In this document: positions 49,143 through 58,039 of the stretch, piece after piece
How positions within the stretch are numbered: the stretch's first letter is position 1
How the letters are laid out: each line of letters begins with the position of its first letter
Source: Pseudorhodoferax aquiterrae
Lineage (GTDB): Bacteria; Pseudomonadota; Gammaproteobacteria; Burkholderiales; Burkholderiaceae_C
DNA length: 64,000 nucleotides
NCBI RefSeq assembly: GCF_014652235.1
Contig: NZ_BMYK01000004.1
Location: 413,776-477,775, forward strand
Direction: 5' to 3'
Translations under genes and position numbers: made by a program
Notes under the pieces: generated by a model
Databases searched by the model: none
What the model saw: only the letters and a program-made list of their open reading frames with translations
Told to the model about the DNA's origin: nothing

Positions 49143-50327
49143 CTACCAGCTGGCCGCACCGCCTTCGAGCATGCGCTGCGCGAGCAGAAAGCCCGCCGCG
49201 TTCCAGCTCTGGCCCGGCATGCCGCGCGGTGCCAGCGTCCTGCCGTGGAACCACTCGGTGAAGCGCCAGCCGTGCGCGGCATTGGCCTGCGCCAGCCGCA
49301 GCAGCGCGCCCTGCGCCTGTTCCGTACGCCCCAGGCGTGCCAGCGCCATCGCCCAGAAGCCGCCCACGAAGGGCCAGATGCCGCCGTTGTGGTACTGGTG
49401 CTGGAGGTTCTGCTGGTGCCGCTCCATGTAGCGGCGCCACAGGTCGTGCTGGCGCGTGAGCGGGTGCAGCACCACGCGCACCGGGTAGGGCTGGTCGGCC
49501 TGCGCGGCCGTGATGGTGTCGGCGATGCGCGCGGCCATGGTCTCGTCGGCCAGGCCGCAGAGCAGGGCCAGCACGTTGCCGAACACGTCGCCCTCGTCGC
49601 CGACCACGGCCAGGTTCACGAACGAAAGGTACAAGCCGGGATCGCGCCGGCCGCGCCGCGCGTAGTGGCGCAGCAGGCGAGCCCGGTGGTAGGTGGGCAG
49701 GTCGCGCTGGAACGGGTTGAACAGGTGGTTGAAGTGGTGCGCCGTGGCCTGCGCGTCGGCGAGGCCGAAGCGCCGCTTGACCTCGAACCACAGCGCGTTG
49801 GTGTAGAGCACATAGCCCGAGCGCGGCATGATGTCCGCCCAGTCGCTGGCCTCGTTCTGCTGCAGCAGCCGGAAGGTCTGGTGCTCCTGCGCGAGCAGCC
49901 AGCCGATGGCACGCTGCACGCCGTCCTGCCAGTGCGTGGCGCCCACCGTGCCGTGCCGGCGCACGTGGTCCACCGCGATCAGCCACCACAGCGTGGCGTC
50001 GATGCAGCCCAGGTACCAGAAGTCGGCGTCCAATCCATCGGGGTCCACGTACTTGGGGATCTGGCCGTTGGCCGCCTGCTGCGCGGCCAGGGCATCGAGG
50101 CTGGCGACGGCGCCGCGCTCCAGCGCCGGCACGCCGCTGCCGCACATGGCCATCACGCAGATGGCGGCGTCGCGGCCGAAGATGCGCGTGTAGCGGCGGG
50201 CCTCGGCCGCCTGGGTGCGGCTGGCCGCGAGGATGCCGTGCGGCGTGCAGTTGGCCTCGAGCAGGGCCAGCGAGGCCCGGGTGCATTCGGCCAGCAGCGT
50301 GGTGGGGGCGTGGTGCGGGTCGGTCAT
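49143..50327 (-). CDS. Glycoside hydrolase family 100-like (alkaline/neutral invertase-type) protein
   Basis: Predicted 394-residue cytoplasmic six-hairpin glycosidase, often annotated as amylo-alpha-1,6-glucosidase. Recognisable parts are the acidic FGRDAAICVMAMCGSG, GQIPKYVDPDGLDADFWYLG, CIDATLWWLIAVDHVRRHG, QNEASDWADIMPRSGYVLYT (with the likely catalytic Asp), and near the end EWFHGRTLAPRGMPGQSWNA. The last stretch is typical of family GH100. Substrate (sucrose or another disaccharide) is not certain; it is about 60-100 residues shorter than plant invertases. Confidence 0.78.
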   Translation of the reverse strand: MTDPHHAPTTLLAECTRASLALLEANCTPHGILAASRTQAAEARRYTRIFGRDAAICVMAMCGSGVPALERGAVASLDALAAQQAANGQIPKYVDPDGLDADFWYLGCIDATLWWLIAVDHVRRHGTVGATHWQDGVQRAIGWLLAQEHQTFRLLQQNEASDWADIMPRSGYVLYTNALWFEVKRRFGLADAQATAHHFNHLFNPFQRDLPTYHRARLLRHYARRGRRDPGLYLSFVNLAVVGDEGDVFGNVLALLCGLADETMAARIADTITAAQADQPYPVRVVLHPLTRQHDLWRRYMERHQQNLQHQYHNGGIWPFVGGFWAMALARLGRTEQAQGALLRLAQANAAHGWRFTEWFHGRTLAPRGMPGQSWNAAGFLLAQRMLEGGAASW

Positions 50328-50377
50328 GGTCGGGGCATTCTGAAGCAGGGCGCAAAGTCCCGCGGCATGATGCCGGC

Positions 50378-51475
50378 ATGCCGACCGCCCCCACCCTGGA
50401 GCAGCTGCGCCGCCACGCGATCGCGCGCACGCTGTTCACACCCACCACGCTGCCGCGCGCCATCGCCCGCCTGGGCTTCGTGCAGGCCGACCCGATCCGC
50501 GCGCCCGCGCGCGCCCAGGACCTCACGCTGCGCCACCGCGTGCGCGACTACCGCGCCGGTGACCTGGAGCGGCGCTACGCCCGGCTCGGCATCGAAGAGG
50601 ATTTCTTCGTCAACTACGGCTTTCTGCCTCGCGCGCATGCCGACCTCATGCACCCGCGCAGCGCGCGCGACACCTGGACGCCCGAGCGCGCATTGCAGGC
50701 CGCCGCCGTGCTGGCCTTCGTGCAGGAGCGCGGCGCCGTGCACCCGCGCGAGGTCGAGGCGCAGTTCGCCCACGGGCGCACGCGCAACTGGTTCGGCGGC
50801 CATTCCAACGCGAGCACCCAGCTGCTCGACGCCATGCACTACCGCGGCCAGCTGCGCGTGCTGCGGCGCGAGGGCGGCACGCGCGTCTACGCCGTGCGTG
50901 TGTCCGGCCTGCCGCCCGACGACGCCCAGGCCATCGCCGCGCGCATGGACGCCCTCATCGATGTGGTCGTGGCCAAGTACGCACCGCTGCCGGCCGCCAG
51001 CCTGGGCCAGCTGCTGAGCCATCTGCTGCGTGGCGGCACGCCGCAATGGGCGGCCGAGCGCGCCGCCGCACTCGCGCGCGTTAGAGCGCGGTTGGCGCGC
51101 GCGCGCGTTGACGGCGTGGACTGGTACTGGCCGGCCACCGAGAACCCCGCCGCTGCGCGCTGGCGGACCGACGACGGCGTGCGCCTGCTCACGCCGTTCG
51201 ACCCCGTGGTCTGGGACCGGCGCCGCTTCGAACTGTTCTGGGGCTGGGCCTACCGCTTCGAGGCCTACACGCCGGCGCCCAAGCGCCAGCTCGGCTACTA
51301 CGCGCTGCCGCTGCTGTGGCACGAGCAGATCGTGGGCTGGGGCAACCTGTCGGTCGTGGGGGGCGTGCTGCAGGCGCAGTTCGGCTACGTGGCGGGCAGA
51401 CCGCCGCGGGCCGCCGCGTTCCGCCGCGGGCTCGAAGAAGAACTCGCGCGCATGCGCGCATTCCTGGCCCTGTAG
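50378..51475 (+). CDS. YcaQ/AlkZ-family DNA glycosylase (winged-helix HTH_42)
   Basis: Predicted 365-residue protein of the family that unhooks DNA interstrand crosslinks or removes bulky alkylated bases. The catalytic QxD motif is seen as GFVQADPIRAPARAQDLTLR near residue 34; further blocks are RHRVRDYRAGDLERRYARLG, FVNYGFLPRAHADLMHPR, VRLLTPFDPVVWDRRRFELF and WGWAYRFEAYTPAPKRQLGY, all usual for this family. Length is close to the norm. It is divergent from the GH100-like gene across 50 bp. Confidence 0.85.
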   Translation: MPTAPTLEQLRRHAIARTLFTPTTLPRAIARLGFVQADPIRAPARAQDLTLRHRVRDYRAGDLERRYARLGIEEDFFVNYGFLPRAHADLMHPRSARDTWTPERALQAAAVLAFVQERGAVHPREVEAQFAHGRTRNWFGGHSNASTQLLDAMHYRGQLRVLRREGGTRVYAVRVSGLPPDDAQAIAARMDALIDVVVAKYAPLPAASLGQLLSHLLRGGTPQWAAERAAALARVRARLARARVDGVDWYWPATENPAAARWRTDDGVRLLTPFDPVVWDRRRFELFWGWAYRFEAYTPAPKRQLGYYALPLLWHEQIVGWGNLSVVGGVLQAQFGYVAGRPPRAAAFRRGLEEELARMRAFLAL

Positions 51476-51476
51476 G

Positions 51477-52739
51477 TCAGAGCAGCAGGAAGGCCGCGGC
51501 AGCGACCGCGGTCGGCCCGAGTGCGCCCAGCACCAGGGCGCCGATGCTGATGGTCTCGTCGGCGAAGCCGCGCTTGAGCAGGGCCACGCCGGCCGGGTTG
51601 GGCGCGTTCGCGATCACGGTCAGCCCCCCGCCGGCCACGGCACCGGCCACCAGCATGTACTTCGCCGGGTCGGACATGCCCTCGATCAGCGAGCCCAGGT
51701 AGGTCAACGCCGCGTTGTCGGTGACGGCCGTGAGCCCCAGCGCGCCGAAGAACAGCGCCAGCGGCTCCAGCCCCGAGACGATGGGCTGCAGCCACCACTG
51801 CTGCATGCCGCCCAGCACCACCAGCCCGGCCAGGAAGAAGCCGACCAGCAGTGCCTCCTTGAGAATCAGCGGGCTCTGGTGCTGGGCATAGGCCTGCGTG
51901 AAGCCCAGGAACAGCAGGAACAGGCCGAGGAAGATCACGGGGTGGTGGGCGAACAGCACCACGCCCGCGAGCAGGGCCACGTGCACGAGCACCACGGCGG
52001 CCGGCAGCGGCTTGGCGGCCGGCGCGGGCGCCGTGCCGGGACTCTGCGCGCGCAGGAAGCGACGCAGCACGAAGGTGGCCACCGTGGCATTGACGAGCAC
52101 CGCCAGCGCGGCCTTCCAGCCGAAGTTCTGCAGCATGAACAGGCTGTCCCATTGCCAGGCGCTGGCCACCATGAGCACCGGCGGCGCGGCATAGGCCGTG
52201 AGCGTGCCGCCGATGGACACGTTCACGAACAACACGCCCAGTGCCAGGTACTTCGCGCCCTCGGGCACCTCACGGCGGAAGATCTGCGGCGCGAGCATGA
52301 GCGCCGCGATGGTCATGGCCGCGGGCTCGGTCACGAGCGAGCCGAACAGCGGCACGGCCGCCAGGCCCAGCCAGGCGGTCGCCATGGGCGTGGGCACGGG
52401 CGCCAGCCGCGCCGCCTGGTCGACCAGCGCCGCCACGGTGCGCACGATGGGGCGCGAGGCCGCCATGACCATCACGACGAAGACGAAAAGCGGCTCCGTG
52501 TAGTTGCGCGATTCGGCATAGGCCAGCGCCTGGGGACCGCCCGCGGCCAGCGCGAGAACGGCGATGAGCACCATGGCCCAGAAGCCGAACACCACCTCTA
52601 CCTCTCCGAGCAGGTGGAACAGGCCGGCATGGCGCGGGAAACGGTGGGAGAGCCGCTCGAGCTGCTTGGCGGCGAAGGTGTGGGCCAGCGCGATGGCGAA
52701 CAGCGCGGCGGCGATCCACTGGATCGTGGGGTCGGACAT
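51477..52739 (-). CDS. Putative Na+/H+ antiporter (Na_H_antiport_3-like membrane protein)
   Basis: Predicted 420-residue inner-membrane protein with 10-12 helices. The N-terminal AIALAHTFAAKQLERLSHRF, then GLFHLLGEVEVVFGFWAMVL, and the TEPAAMTIAALMLAPQIF and ALTYLGSLIEGMSDPAKYML blocks are the family marks of this group of ion-transporter-superfamily antiporters. Ion specificity cannot be read from sequence. It ends 1 bp after the convergent DNA glycosylase stop. Confidence 0.82.
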   Translation of the reverse strand: MSDPTIQWIAAALFAIALAHTFAAKQLERLSHRFPRHAGLFHLLGEVEVVFGFWAMVLIAVLALAAGGPQALAYAESRNYTEPLFVFVVMVMAASRPIVRTVAALVDQAARLAPVPTPMATAWLGLAAVPLFGSLVTEPAAMTIAALMLAPQIFRREVPEGAKYLALGVLFVNVSIGGTLTAYAAPPVLMVASAWQWDSLFMLQNFGWKAALAVLVNATVATFVLRRFLRAQSPGTAPAPAAKPLPAAVVLVHVALLAGVVLFAHHPVIFLGLFLLFLGFTQAYAQHQSPLILKEALLVGFFLAGLVVLGGMQQWWLQPIVSGLEPLALFFGALGLTAVTDNAALTYLGSLIEGMSDPAKYMLVAGAVAGGGLTVIANAPNPAGVALLKRGFADETISIGALVLGALGPTAVAAAAFLLL

Positions 52740-53001
52740 GGGACGGGCAGGGCTAGACCGCGCGGCGGCCCGACCTGCGCGAAGACCTGGCATGCCCCTG
52801 CGGCACCCACCCGGGCGCGGATTCTACGGACGCGGGCCAAGCCCTTGCGCCGGACCAGGGCACCGCGCCGCGCCGGTGCCCGAGCGATCTTTCCAAGACC
52901 GCAAGTTTCACTTTCGAACTTCTCGGTTTTCCGCGCGCGGCGTGCGCCAGATACTTGCCCGCAACCCCGGATGGCACCGGACAAGACGGAAGGCGAACAC
53001 C
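52740..53001. promoter_or_regulatory. 262-bp divergent promoter region
   Basis: A lower-GC patch around 52890-52935 (runs of TTTC and TTCG) stands out and is the likely promoter or LysR-binding region for the aldehyde dehydrogenase operon. I see no clean dyad, hairpin or gene in it. Confidence 0.35.
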
Positions 53002-54480
53002 ATGCAAACGTACCAACTCTTCATCGACAACCAGTGGGTGGAGCCCGACTCCGGCAGCTACTTCGACGCACTGGACCCCTTCTCCGGCGCGCCCTGGGCG
53101 CGCGTGCCGCAGGGCAATGCGCGCGACGTCGACCGTGCCTGCCGCGCGGCCGAGGCCGCGTTCCACGGCCCCTGGAGCCGCCTGTCGGCCACCGAGCGCG
53201 GCATGCTGCTGGTGCGGCTCGCGCAGCTGATCGAGCAGAACGCGGAACAGCTGGCGGCGGCCGAGAGCCGGGACAACGGCAAGCTGCTGGGCGAGGTGCT
53301 GGGCCAGGTCCGCTACACCGCCAAGTACTTCCGTTACTACGGCGGCCTGGCCGACAAGATCCAGGGTGCGGTGGTGCCGATCGACAAGCCCAAGGTCTTC
53401 AACTACACGCGCTACGAACCCGTGGGCGTGGTCGCCACCATCACGCCCTGGAACTCCTCGCTGCTGCTCACGGCATGGAAGGTGGCGCCCGCGCTGTGCG
53501 CGGGCAACACCATCGTCGCCAAGCCCTCCGAGCACACCTCGGTGTCCATGTTCCTGCTGGCCCGCCTGTTCGAGCAGGCCGGGTTCCCGGCGGGCGTGTT
53601 CAACGTCGTGACCGGGCTGGGCAAGGACGTGGGCGAGCCCCTGGTCGCGCATCCCGCGGTGGGCGTGGTGGCGTTCACCGGCGGCGACGAAGGCGGGCGG
53701 CGGGTGGCCGTGCAGGCCGCGCAGCACCTCAAGCGCTGCACGCTGGAGTTGGGGGGCAAATCGCCCAACATCGTGTTCGACGATGCCGACCTGACCAATG
53801 CGGCCAACGGCGTGGTCACCGGCATCTTCTCGGCCGGCGGGCAGACCTGCATGGCCGGCTCGCGCCTGCTGCTGCAGGAGAGCATCCACGACCGCTTCGT
53901 CGCGCGTCTGCTGGAGATCTGCAAGGACGCCCGCCTGGGCAATCCCGCCGAGCCGGGCGTGCAGATGGGACCGGTGGCCACGCGTCCGCAGTTCGACAAG
54001 GTCATGGACTACATCGCGATCGCCAAGGCCGAAGGCGCCCAGTGCGTGCAGGGCGGGCGTTCCCGTTCGGGCCCGGGCTATGGGGCGGGGCAGTTCGTCG
54101 AGCCGACCATCTTCACGGGCGTGCACAACGGCATGCGCATCGCACAGGAGGAGGTGTTCGGGCCGGTGCTGTCCGTGATCCCCTTCAAGGACGAAGCGGA
54201 CGCCGTGCGGATCGGCAACGACATCCGCTTCGGCCTTGCGGCGGGCGTCTGGACGCAGAGCCTGCACCGGGCGATGGTCATGTCCGAGCGACTGCGCGCC
54301 GGCACGGTGTGGGTCAACAACTACCGCTCCACGAGCTTCACGACGCCGTTCGGCGGATTCAAGAACAGCGGCCTGGGCCGCGAGGGCGGCGTGGAGGCGG
54401 TCAAGGAGTTCCTGGAGGTCAAGAGCGTCTGGATCTCCAGCGACCTGCAGATGCCCGATCCCTTCATCCGCAAGTACTGA
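53002..54480 (+). CDS. NAD(P)-dependent aldehyde dehydrogenase
   Basis: 492-residue ALDH that oxidises an aldehyde to a carboxylate. Key parts: VVATITPWNSSLLLTAWKVA, catalytic Glu in TLELGGKSPNIVFDDADL, nucleophile Cys in FSAGGQTCMAGSRLLL, and the C-terminal IAQEEVFGPVLSVIPF and TPFGGFKNSGLGREGG. GGAAGG precedes the ATG. It is first in an operon with an FAD dehydrogenase and a Bug receptor, so it probably acts on a carboxylic-acid-derived aldehyde taken up by that route. Closest in style to betaine/gamma-aminobutyraldehyde-type ALDHs. Confidence 0.9.
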   Translation: MQTYQLFIDNQWVEPDSGSYFDALDPFSGAPWARVPQGNARDVDRACRAAEAAFHGPWSRLSATERGMLLVRLAQLIEQNAEQLAAAESRDNGKLLGEVLGQVRYTAKYFRYYGGLADKIQGAVVPIDKPKVFNYTRYEPVGVVATITPWNSSLLLTAWKVAPALCAGNTIVAKPSEHTSVSMFLLARLFEQAGFPAGVFNVVTGLGKDVGEPLVAHPAVGVVAFTGGDEGGRRVAVQAAQHLKRCTLELGGKSPNIVFDDADLTNAANGVVTGIFSAGGQTCMAGSRLLLQESIHDRFVARLLEICKDARLGNPAEPGVQMGPVATRPQFDKVMDYIAIAKAEGAQCVQGGRSRSGPGYGAGQFVEPTIFTGVHNGMRIAQEEVFGPVLSVIPFKDEADAVRIGNDIRFGLAAGVWTQSLHRAMVMSERLRAGTVWVNNYRSTSFTTPFGGFKNSGLGREGGVEAVKEFLEVKSVWISSDLQMPDPFIRKY

Positions 54481-54520
54481 CACGGCCGAACGGCGCCACC
54501 AAGAGGGAGCGGGAGACACC

Positions 54521-55993
54521 ATGGACCAGATTCCAAAGGACGGCACGGCGTACGACGTGCTCGTCATCGGCAGCGGCATCGCCGGCCTGTCCGCGGCATG
54601 CGCGGCGGCGGACCGCGGTGCGCAGGTGGCGGTGCTGGAGCGTTCGCCACCCGGGGAGTTCGGCGGCAACACGCGCTGGACCGAGTCCTATCTGCGCATG
54701 AAGAACGAGCACGAGGTCAGCGACGACTTCGAGGAACTGCTGGTCGCCAACGCGGGCCACCATATCGATCCGAACGTGGTCGCCGAGGCATCCGGTCCAT
54801 ATGCACAGTGGCCCGGCTACGTGAAGGCCCACGGCATGCCGGATCCGGAGCTGGTCGCCACGCTCTCGGGCGGCGCGGGCCCCACGGTGCAGTGGCTCAA
54901 GGGCTACGGCATCCGCTTCGCGGCCCTGCCCACCTACTTCGTCACGGCGGCCGCGCCGCGCCTGATGCCGGTCGGCGGTGGCCTGGCGATGATCGAGGCG
55001 TTGCAGGCGCATGCGCGCGCGCAGGGCGTGGTGCTGCATTTCCACACCACCGCGCTGTCGCTGTCGCGGCGTGATGCCGAAGGATGGCTGCGCGTGGGTG
55101 TTGCTGCGGGGGTGGAGGCGGGCACCGCCATCACGCTGCGCGCGCGTGCGGTCGTGATCGCGTCGGGCGGATTCGAGGGCAACCCGGAGATGATGACGCG
55201 CTACATCGGTCCGACGGCGCGCTACCTCCGTCCGGTGGCGCGGGGCGGCTACTACAACAGGGGCGAAGGCATCCGCCTGGCCTTGGAACTCGGCGCGGCG
55301 CCGGCCGGCGACTTCAGCTCCTTCCATGCCGAGCCGCTGGATCCGCGCTCGCCCGCGCCCGAGGCGCTGGTCATGAACTTTCCCTACGGCATCCTCGTGA
55401 ACCGGCAGGGCCGCCGCTTCACCGACGAGGCGCCCGGCCCGGTGGACGTGCACTACGACCACATCGCCCGCGCGATCAAGGACGAACCCGACGGCATCGC
55501 CTGGGTGGTGTTCGACCAGCGCATCCACGACGTGCCGAACTGGAAGCGCAGCATCCGCACGGACCAGCCGCCGATCCAGGCCGACAGCATCGCGGCCCTG
55601 GCCCAGGCCTGCGGCATCTCCGCCGCCGGCCTGGAGCGCACCGTGCAGGCCTACAACGCGGCATGCGGAAACGGCGAATTCAGCCCGCTGCGGCCCGACG
55701 GTCTGGCCACCCGGGGCCTGGAGCCCCCCAAGTCCCACTGGGCGCGCCCGATCAAGGATGGGCCCTACATGGCCTATCCGATCATGGCCGGCATCTGCTT
55801 CACCTACGGCGGCATCAAGACCGACAGCCAGGCCCGGGTCGTCGATGCCGACGGGCGCCCCGTTCCCGGCCTGTACGCGGCCGGCGAAGCCACCGGCCTG
55901 TACCACCAGGTCTACACGGGCGCGACCTCGGTGCTGCGCGGCGCGGTCTTCGGAAAGATCGCCGGGGAGCTGGCCGCGGCGTCGTCCGGTTGA
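54521..55993 (+). CDS. FAD-dependent dehydrogenase, fumarate-reductase/tricarballylate-dehydrogenase-like
   Basis: 490-residue soluble flavoprotein. FAD-binding GSGIAGLSAACAAADRG follows near residue 17, with VIASGGFEGNPEMMTRYIG in the middle and the C-terminal ICFTYGGIKTDSQARVVDAD and LYAAGEATGLYHQVYTGATS. The layout fits TcuA-like tricarballylate dehydrogenases and 3-ketosteroid/fumarate-type oxidoreductases. No TcuB partner is nearby. The first ATG after GGGAG is 54521, 40 bp after the ALDH stop. The substrate is probably a polycarboxylate or its derivative, inferred from family and the Bug neighbour. Confidence 0.83.
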   Translation: MDQIPKDGTAYDVLVIGSGIAGLSAACAAADRGAQVAVLERSPPGEFGGNTRWTESYLRMKNEHEVSDDFEELLVANAGHHIDPNVVAEASGPYAQWPGYVKAHGMPDPELVATLSGGAGPTVQWLKGYGIRFAALPTYFVTAAAPRLMPVGGGLAMIEALQAHARAQGVVLHFHTTALSLSRRDAEGWLRVGVAAGVEAGTAITLRARAVVIASGGFEGNPEMMTRYIGPTARYLRPVARGGYYNRGEGIRLALELGAAPAGDFSSFHAEPLDPRSPAPEALVMNFPYGILVNRQGRRFTDEAPGPVDVHYDHIARAIKDEPDGIAWVVFDQRIHDVPNWKRSIRTDQPPIQADSIAALAQACGISAAGLERTVQAYNAACGNGEFSPLRPDGLATRGLEPPKSHWARPIKDGPYMAYPIMAGICFTYGGIKTDSQARVVDADGRPVPGLYAAGEATGLYHQVYTGATSVLRGAVFGKIAGELAAASSG

Positions 55994-56030
55994 GCTGCCT
56001 GGAACACGTCGAAATGCACAAGGAGACACC

Positions 56031-57029
56031 ATGAACATTCCTGACCACGGCGCCACGCGCCGCGCTGCGCTCAAGGCCATGGCCTGGGGCGCAGCCGCCG
56101 GCCTGTCCGGTGCCGCCGGGGCGCAGACCGCCGCGAAGTGGGTGCCCGCCGGTCCCGTCAAGATGACCGTGCCCTATGCCGCGGGCGGCGGCACGGACGT
56201 GCTGGCACGGCTGGTCTCCAGCCAGGTCGGCAACGCGCTGGGGCAGCCCATCGTGATCGAGAACCGTCCGGGCGTGAACGGCATCCTGGGGACCAACCTG
56301 GTCTACGGCGCCCATCCGGACGGACAGACCCTGCTGTTCGCGGCCGCGGACTTCATCTCGATCGCGCCGCATGTCTACAGGAACGCGGTCAAGTTCGACC
56401 CGGCCCGGTTTGCGCCGGTGGCGCTGATTGCGAAGATGGGTTTCGTGCTGGCTTCGCGCGCCGACAACAGCGCGAAGGATCTGCAGGAGGTCATCGCGCG
56501 GGCCAGGGCCAAGGAGGTCACGTACGCCCATTGGGGGCCGGGCAGCACCTCGCAGATGGCCATGGAACTGCTGCGCTCGAAGGCGCCCGGATTTCGGGCC
56601 TTGCCGGTGCCGTACGGCGGTGCCGCGCCCGTGCTCAACGCGGTCATGGCCGGCGACGTGGAGTACGGCTTCGTGCCCACGCCGCTGGCCATGGCGAGCC
56701 AGAGCAAGCTCAAGCTGTACGCCATCGCCTCGCCGCAGCGCTTCGCGGGCATCAAGGACGTGCCCACGCTCGCCGAGAAGGGCTACGCCGTGGATGCGGA
56801 CACCTGGTTCGGCGTGCTGGCACCGCCGAAGACACCGGCCGCCGTGGTCGAGGCCCTGCGCGCGCAACTGGTCGCGGCGGCTGCCGATCCGCGCGTGGGC
56901 GCGCGCATGGCCGAGATGGGCTACACGGCCACCAACATCACGCCCGAGAACTTCGGCGCCTTCATCCAGGCGGAGTACGCGCGCTGGGGCAGCGTCGTCC
57001 GCGCCGCGAACATCCAGTCCGTCGATTGA
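56031..57029 (+). CDS. Bug-family tripartite tricarboxylate transporter receptor, Tat-exported
   Basis: 332-residue periplasmic receptor. A twin-arginine-like signal (TRRAALKAMAWGAAAGLSGA) starts it; the Bug pattern then follows: MTVPYAAGGGTDVLARLVSS, QPIVIENRPGVNGILGTNLV, YGAHPDGQTLLFAAADF, LPVPYGGAAPVLNAVMAGDV and LAEKGYAVDADTWFGVLAPP. AAGGAG precedes the ATG. No TctA/TctB permease genes are in the window, so it must work with a permease elsewhere or as a sensor. Confidence 0.92.
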   Translation: MNIPDHGATRRAALKAMAWGAAAGLSGAAGAQTAAKWVPAGPVKMTVPYAAGGGTDVLARLVSSQVGNALGQPIVIENRPGVNGILGTNLVYGAHPDGQTLLFAAADFISIAPHVYRNAVKFDPARFAPVALIAKMGFVLASRADNSAKDLQEVIARARAKEVTYAHWGPGSTSQMAMELLRSKAPGFRALPVPYGGAAPVLNAVMAGDVEYGFVPTPLAMASQSKLKLYAIASPQRFAGIKDVPTLAEKGYAVDADTWFGVLAPPKTPAAVVEALRAQLVAAAADPRVGARMAEMGYTATNITPENFGAFIQAEYARWGSVVRAANIQSVD

Positions 57030-57078
57030 CCCGCGGCGGCCCGCTGCGGGGCCGCGCGCGGCGCGACAATCCGCGCGC

Positions 57079-58005
57079 ATGAAGCGCAAGATCCCCAGCA
57101 CGATCGCCCTGTCCGTCCTCGAGGCCGCGGCCCGGCACGGCAGCTTTGCACGTGCCGCGGCCGAGCTCTACATGACCGAGAGCGCCGTGAGCCGCCAGAT
57201 CGCCACGCTGGAAAGCTACGTGGGCGTGCGCCTGTTCAGCCGCGAGAAGAAGCAGGTCGAGCTGACCGAACTCGGCGCCCGCTACGCTGCCGCCATCCGG
57301 CCCGGCCTGGACGAGATGGAGGCCCAGACCCTGGCCCTCATGCACAGCAAGGACGGCGGCGGCGTGCTGGAACTGGCGGTCATCCCGACCTTCGCCGCGC
57401 GCTGGCTGCTGCCGCGCCTGCACGCGTTCCGGGCCGCGCATCCACGCATCTCCGTCAACATCGGGGAACGTGCCGACCCGTTCCTGTTCCGTGGCACGCC
57501 CTTCGACGCGGCGCTGCACTTCGACGACGGTTCCTGGGAAGGCGTGCACAAGGTCCACCTGTTCGACGAAGAGGTCGTGCCGGTCGTGAGCCCGCGCCAC
57601 CACGATGTGCAGGCGCTGCGCGATCCAGCGCGCCTCGCGCAGGTGCCGCTGCTGGTCAAGCGTTCGCGCCCGGAAGCGTGGCAGCGCTGGTTTGCGCTGG
57701 CGGGCTGCACGCCGGGCAGCGTGGCGCCGGCCATGCGCTTCGAGCTCTATTCCACCGTGATCGACGCCGCCAAGGCCGGGCTCGGTGCGGGCCTGGTGCC
57801 GCGCTTCTACATCCAGGACGACGTGCGCCGCGGCGAACTCGCCATCCCGCTGGACCTGCCCATCCGCCACGAGAAACGCTATTGCCTGTTCTACCCCAGC
57901 CACCGCCCGGTGTCGTCCGTGGTGGCGGCGTTCGAGTCCTGGGTCGTCGCGCAGGCCGCGGCATTCAGCGCGGAGCTGGCGGAGGACCGCGGCGCCGCAC
58001 CGTAG
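57079..58005 (+). CDS. LysR-family transcriptional regulator
   Basis: 308-residue regulator. Helix-turn-helix at residues about 8-55 (SVLEAAARHGSFARAAAELY, MTESAVSRQIATLESYVGVR, LFSREKKQVELTELG) and a GcvA-like effector domain (LELAVIPTFAARWLLPRLHA; AAKAGLGAGLVPRFYIQDDV). It is the last gene of the plus-strand ALDH cluster, 49 bp after the Bug gene, and probably regulates it; LysR genes are more often divergent, so this order is less usual. Confidence 0.9.
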   Translation: MKRKIPSTIALSVLEAAARHGSFARAAAELYMTESAVSRQIATLESYVGVRLFSREKKQVELTELGARYAAAIRPGLDEMEAQTLALMHSKDGGGVLELAVIPTFAARWLLPRLHAFRAAHPRISVNIGERADPFLFRGTPFDAALHFDDGSWEGVHKVHLFDEEVVPVVSPRHHDVQALRDPARLAQVPLLVKRSRPEAWQRWFALAGCTPGSVAPAMRFELYSTVIDAAKAGLGAGLVPRFYIQDDVRRGELAIPLDLPIRHEKRYCLFYPSHRPVSSVVAAFESWVVAQAAAFSAELAEDRGAAP

Positions 58006-58039
58006 CGGGATGACGGGGCGCCGTGGCTCCGCGGCGTCC